5,865 nt of DNA. Origin: Elusimicrobiota bacterium. GTDB lineage: Bacteria; Elusimicrobiota; Elusimicrobia; Elusimicrobiales; UBA9959. The stretch covers positions 1 to 5,865 of the forward strand of contig DAOWCC010000151.1 of the NCBI GenBank assembly GCA_030639665.1. The letters are read 5' to 3'. The position numbers and the translations under genes were made by a program. The notes below the pieces were generated by a model. That model saw only the letters and a list, made by a program, of their open reading frames with translations, did not search any database and was not told the DNA's origin. This document shows, in pieces, positions 4,745 to 5,865 of the stretch. Positions within the stretch are counted from its first letter, which is position 1. Each line of letters opens with the position of its first letter.

Positions 4745-5034
4745 ATTTGTTTTCCGTCAATTATTCCCAAAATAGCGGCGTCTACGGGCGGATAAATTTC
4801 ATCAACCGAAGTTTCTCCGCTCCAACCGTCAAAAGCTATTATCGCCTCTTTAGAAGCTACATAAAAAACAGTTTCCCCCGCGCCGGAACCGACACAATCG
4901 GCCGCGACCAACGGTTCACCTAAGGGTTTATCCGTATCCCAATCAAGAGGCTGAATCAAAAGCAAAGTCTTTTTTTCCATACCGCAACATTGATTCGCGG
5001 AAAAAACTCTTCCTATAATTTTTGCTTGTTTCAT
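4708..5034 (-). CDS. BMC-P vertex protein (EutN/CcmL family), first copy
   Basis: This is the first of two unlike pentameric vertex proteins that cap the corners of the shell. The 108 residues show the family pattern: AKIIGRVFSA (4-13), KKTLLLIQPLD (21-31), PLGEPLVAADCVGSGAGETVFYVAS (37-61) and the closing strand PPVDAAILGIID (82-93). An acidic, Trp-containing insertion (69-81) sits where many homologues have a shorter GSSAR-type turn. The core ends near residue 94; the remaining 14 residues (KQIDAREQKADSRK) are not family-like, and about 11 of them are encoded by a degenerate 7-bp repeat array. The ATG at 5034 has AAAAGGAG only three bases upstream, a short spacing. It lies between rpiB and the second BMC-P gene and is too divergent from that gene to be a recent duplicate. 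Confidence 0.93.
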   Translation of the reverse strand: MKQAKIIGRVFSANQCCGMEKKTLLLIQPLDWDTDKPLGEPLVAADCVGSGAGETVFYVASKEAIIAFDGWSGETSVDEIYPPVDAAILGIIDGKQIDAREQKADSRK

Positions 5035-5044
5035 ATGCTCCTTT

Positions 5045-5100
5045 TAGTCGCAGGCTACAGATCTCAGATCACAGGTTTCAAGTCACCAGTAACAGCAAAC
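5045..5100 (+). repeat. Degenerate 7-bp tandem array, eight units
   Basis: Eight consecutive heptamers run without a phase break, most ending in C (for example AGGCTAC, AGATCTC, AGATCAC, AGGTTTC, AGCAAAC). The array fills the space just upstream of the ribosome-binding site of the first BMC-P gene. The stretch from 5101 to 5153, between this array and repeat copy B, is AT-rich and shows no gene or clear signal. Confidence 0.65.
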
Positions 5101-5153
5101 AAATTTTTTTCACTAACCTTATGACTCCAAAACTCTCAAACTCTTTTTAACTC

Positions 5154-5235
5154 GCCCTGTTAAATACGTCTTGTTTCTCAAGGCGTAATTCCAGATTTTT
5201 GTATGCCCTGAAAATCTGAAATTATTTAACGGGGT
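5154..5235. repeat. Folded palindromic repeat, copy B (82 bp)
   Basis: This is the second copy of the element at 2399-2479, in the same orientation and alignable throughout with one or two indels. Ends: GTTAAATA (5159-5166) pairs perfectly with TATTTAAC (5223-5230), extended by CCC/GGG pairs (5155-5157 with 5232-5234). Inside are a perfect 8-bp hairpin CAGATTTT/AAAATCTG (5192-5218) and a second hairpin ACGTCTTG/CAAGGCGT (5166-5186) with one G-T pair. Where copy A has a C-G pair in the main hairpin (2441 with 2459), copy B has T-A (5196 with 5214), so the pairing is conserved despite base change. Its right end supplies the last two codons and stop of rpiB. Confidence 0.8.
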
Positions 5236-5678
5236 AAATTACCCTTTTCAATCGCGGTTATCTTATCAAGTCTCTTTTGATATCTCCCGCCTTCATAAGG
5301 CGTTTCAAGCCAGACTTTCAAAATTTCTTTCAAAGTAAGTTCGCCGTGAGTTTTCCCGCCCAAACAGATGACATTGCAATTTTCATGAGCCGCGGCAAAT
5401 CTTGCCGAGATAATATCATAAGCGCAAACAGCTCTTATGCCGCGAATTTTATTAACAGCTAAGCAAACTCCGCCGCCAAAACCATCCAACAAAATTCCCT
5501 TATCAAATTCTTTTCTCTTTACAGCTTCGCCGACTAACATGGAGATATCGGGAAAATCAACAGAGTCCGTAGAATAACAACCGAAATCCGTAATCTCATG
5601 GCCTAAAAGCTGAAGAAATTTTTTAATTTTTTCTTTTGCCTCAAATCCGGCATGGTCCGAACCGATTACTATTTTCAC
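5226..5678 (-). CDS. rpiB: RpiB/LacAB-family sugar-phosphate isomerase with altered catalytic loop
   Basis: This family interconverts aldose and ketose pentose (or hexose) phosphates, classically ribose-5-phosphate and ribulose-5-phosphate. The 150-residue protein matches RpiB length and shows SDHAGFEAKEKIK (7-19), the NKIRGIRAV segment (76-84), SARFAAAHENCNV with His98 (91-103) and PYEGGRYQKRLDKITAIE (127-144), including phosphate-binding Arg residues. The catalytic loop reads GILLDGFGGGVC (61-72): E. coli RpiB has GILICGTG, so its catalytic Cys66 is Asp65 here and the following Thr is Phe67. No clear encapsulation peptide is visible. The start is GTG at 5678, required by the conserved KIVIGSDHAG; AGGTGG lies four bases upstream. 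The last codons (CCC CGT TAA) come from repeat copy B. It is the first visible BMC-locus gene and may prepare or use pentose phosphates around DeoC. Confidence 0.93.
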   Translation of the reverse strand: MKIVIGSDHAGFEAKEKIKKFLQLLGHEITDFGCYSTDSVDFPDISMLVGEAVKRKEFDKGILLDGFGGGVCLAVNKIRGIRAVCAYDIISARFAAAHENCNVICLGGKTHGELTLKEILKVWLETPYEGGRYQKRLDKITAIEKGNLPR

Positions 5679-5752
5679 CCTACCACCTGCTTAGCGGCAT
5701 TAAGCCGCTTATTTATTTTTAAAGTTTTTTTCACCATATATTGTTTCCTCAT
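5675..5752 (-). CDS. Possible 25-codon basic leader ORF overlapping the rpiB start
   Basis: The minus strand has AGGTGGTG, three bases, ATG at 5752, then 25 codons rich in Lys and Arg (starting MRKQYMVKKTLKINK, ending AAKQVVG) and TGA at 5677-5675. The TGA overlaps the rpiB GTG as GTGA, a typical translational-coupling junction. The ORF lies almost wholly inside the 131-bp inverted-end element. It may be a leader that feeds ribosomes to rpiB, or a chance ORF. I recognise no family. Confidence 0.25.
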   Translation of the reverse strand: MRKQYMVKKTLKINKRLNAAKQVVG

Positions 5753-5807
5753 CTACACCACCTATTTATTGAAGGCAAATCTTCGATTTGCAAGTAGGTG
5801 GTAGGGT
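5677..5807. repeat. 131-bp segment with perfect 12-bp inverted ends, MITE-like
   Basis: ACCCTACCACCT at 5677-5688 is the exact reverse complement of AGGTGGTAGGGT at 5796-5807. An internal ACCACCTA (5757-5764) also pairs with the right end (TAGGTGGT, 5795-5802). The segment contains two further hairpins: AGCGGC/GCCGCT (5693-5709) and GCAAATC/GATTTGC (5775-5791). No target-site duplication is obvious in the flanks. The left end forms the Shine-Dalgarno region and the first bases of the rpiB GTG start. It may be a small non-autonomous element. Confidence 0.5.
5775..5791. other. Stable mini-hairpin GCAAATC-loop-GATTTGC
   Basis: This is a perfect 7-bp stem with a 3-base loop. On the minus strand the loop is GAA closed by C-G, a loop type known for unusual stability in DNA hairpins. 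It sits inside the inverted-end element, nested between the outer pairing of ACCACCTA and TAGGTGGT. No T-tract follows on either strand, so it is not a convincing terminator. The remaining bases to the right edge (5808-5865) contain no gene I can assign. Confidence 0.5.
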
Positions 5808-5865
5808 CATTACAAGCCTCCAAAAAAATCGCTTATAAAAATTCCAATAAATGCGCGTCGGCATT

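Noticed and set aside
4599..5100. CRISPR-like array
   Set aside because: The repeats are contiguous 7-bp degenerate units with no constant repeat/unique spacer alternation, and no cas genes are present.
5810..5865. Possible C-terminal end of an upstream minus-strand gene at the right edge (stops at 5810-5812 or 5833-5835 depending on frame)
   Set aside because: Only 10-17 codons are present in each open frame, none has a recognisable family ending, and the frames cannot be told apart. Too short to call.

Overview
The window reads as a compact bacterial chromosome segment. Every credible gene lies on the minus strand, so transcription runs from the right edge to the left edge. Moderately AT-rich DNA, an HrcA/CIRCE heat-shock operon and good Shine-Dalgarno sites identify a bacterium. 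The dense small palindromic repeats, the unusual DnaK N-terminus and the mini shell locus resemble genomes of uncultivated lineages, but I cannot name a phylum from this sequence alone.

Right part (about 5865 to 2470): a small bacterial microcompartment (BMC) locus. In transcription order it holds an RpiB-type sugar-phosphate isomerase (GTG start), two different pentameric vertex proteins of the EutN/CcmL family (BMC-P), a deoxyribose-phosphate aldolase (DeoC) with a 110-residue N-terminal extension, one hexameric shell protein (BMC-H), and an 86-residue protein resembling the N-terminal segment of EutQ. DeoC plus RpiB with shell genes matches what I recall as the 'sugar phosphate utilizing' BMC class. 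DeoC would cleave 2-deoxyribose-5-phosphate to glyceraldehyde-3-phosphate and volatile, toxic acetaldehyde, which the shell would hold. No aldehyde or alcohol dehydrogenase, phosphotransacylase or trimeric shell protein is visible; they may lie beyond the right edge or elsewhere.

Left part (2376 to 1): the heat-shock operon hrcA-grpE-dnaK (dnaK cut by the window edge). It is preceded by a recognisable CIRCE operator, so HrcA should repress its own operon. It is probably a separate transcription unit from the BMC genes.

The most unusual content is in and between the BMC genes. (1) The second BMC-P gene is broken by a run of nine A's; removing one A restores the canonical family C-terminus, and the restored stop falls 14 bases before deoC. 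(2) Two diverged copies of an 81-82 bp folded palindromic repeat each supply the last two codons and stop codon (CCC CGT TAA) of a BMC gene, in the same frame. (3) Three arrays of degenerate 7-bp repeats lie around the BMC-P genes, one of them coding for the C-terminal tail of the first BMC-P. (4) A 131-bp segment with perfect 12-bp inverted ends supplies the ribosome-binding region and GTG start of rpiB. (5) A fourth palindromic repeat lies between the BMC-H and EutQ-like genes. (6) The RpiB homologue has Asp where E. coli RpiB has its catalytic Cys.
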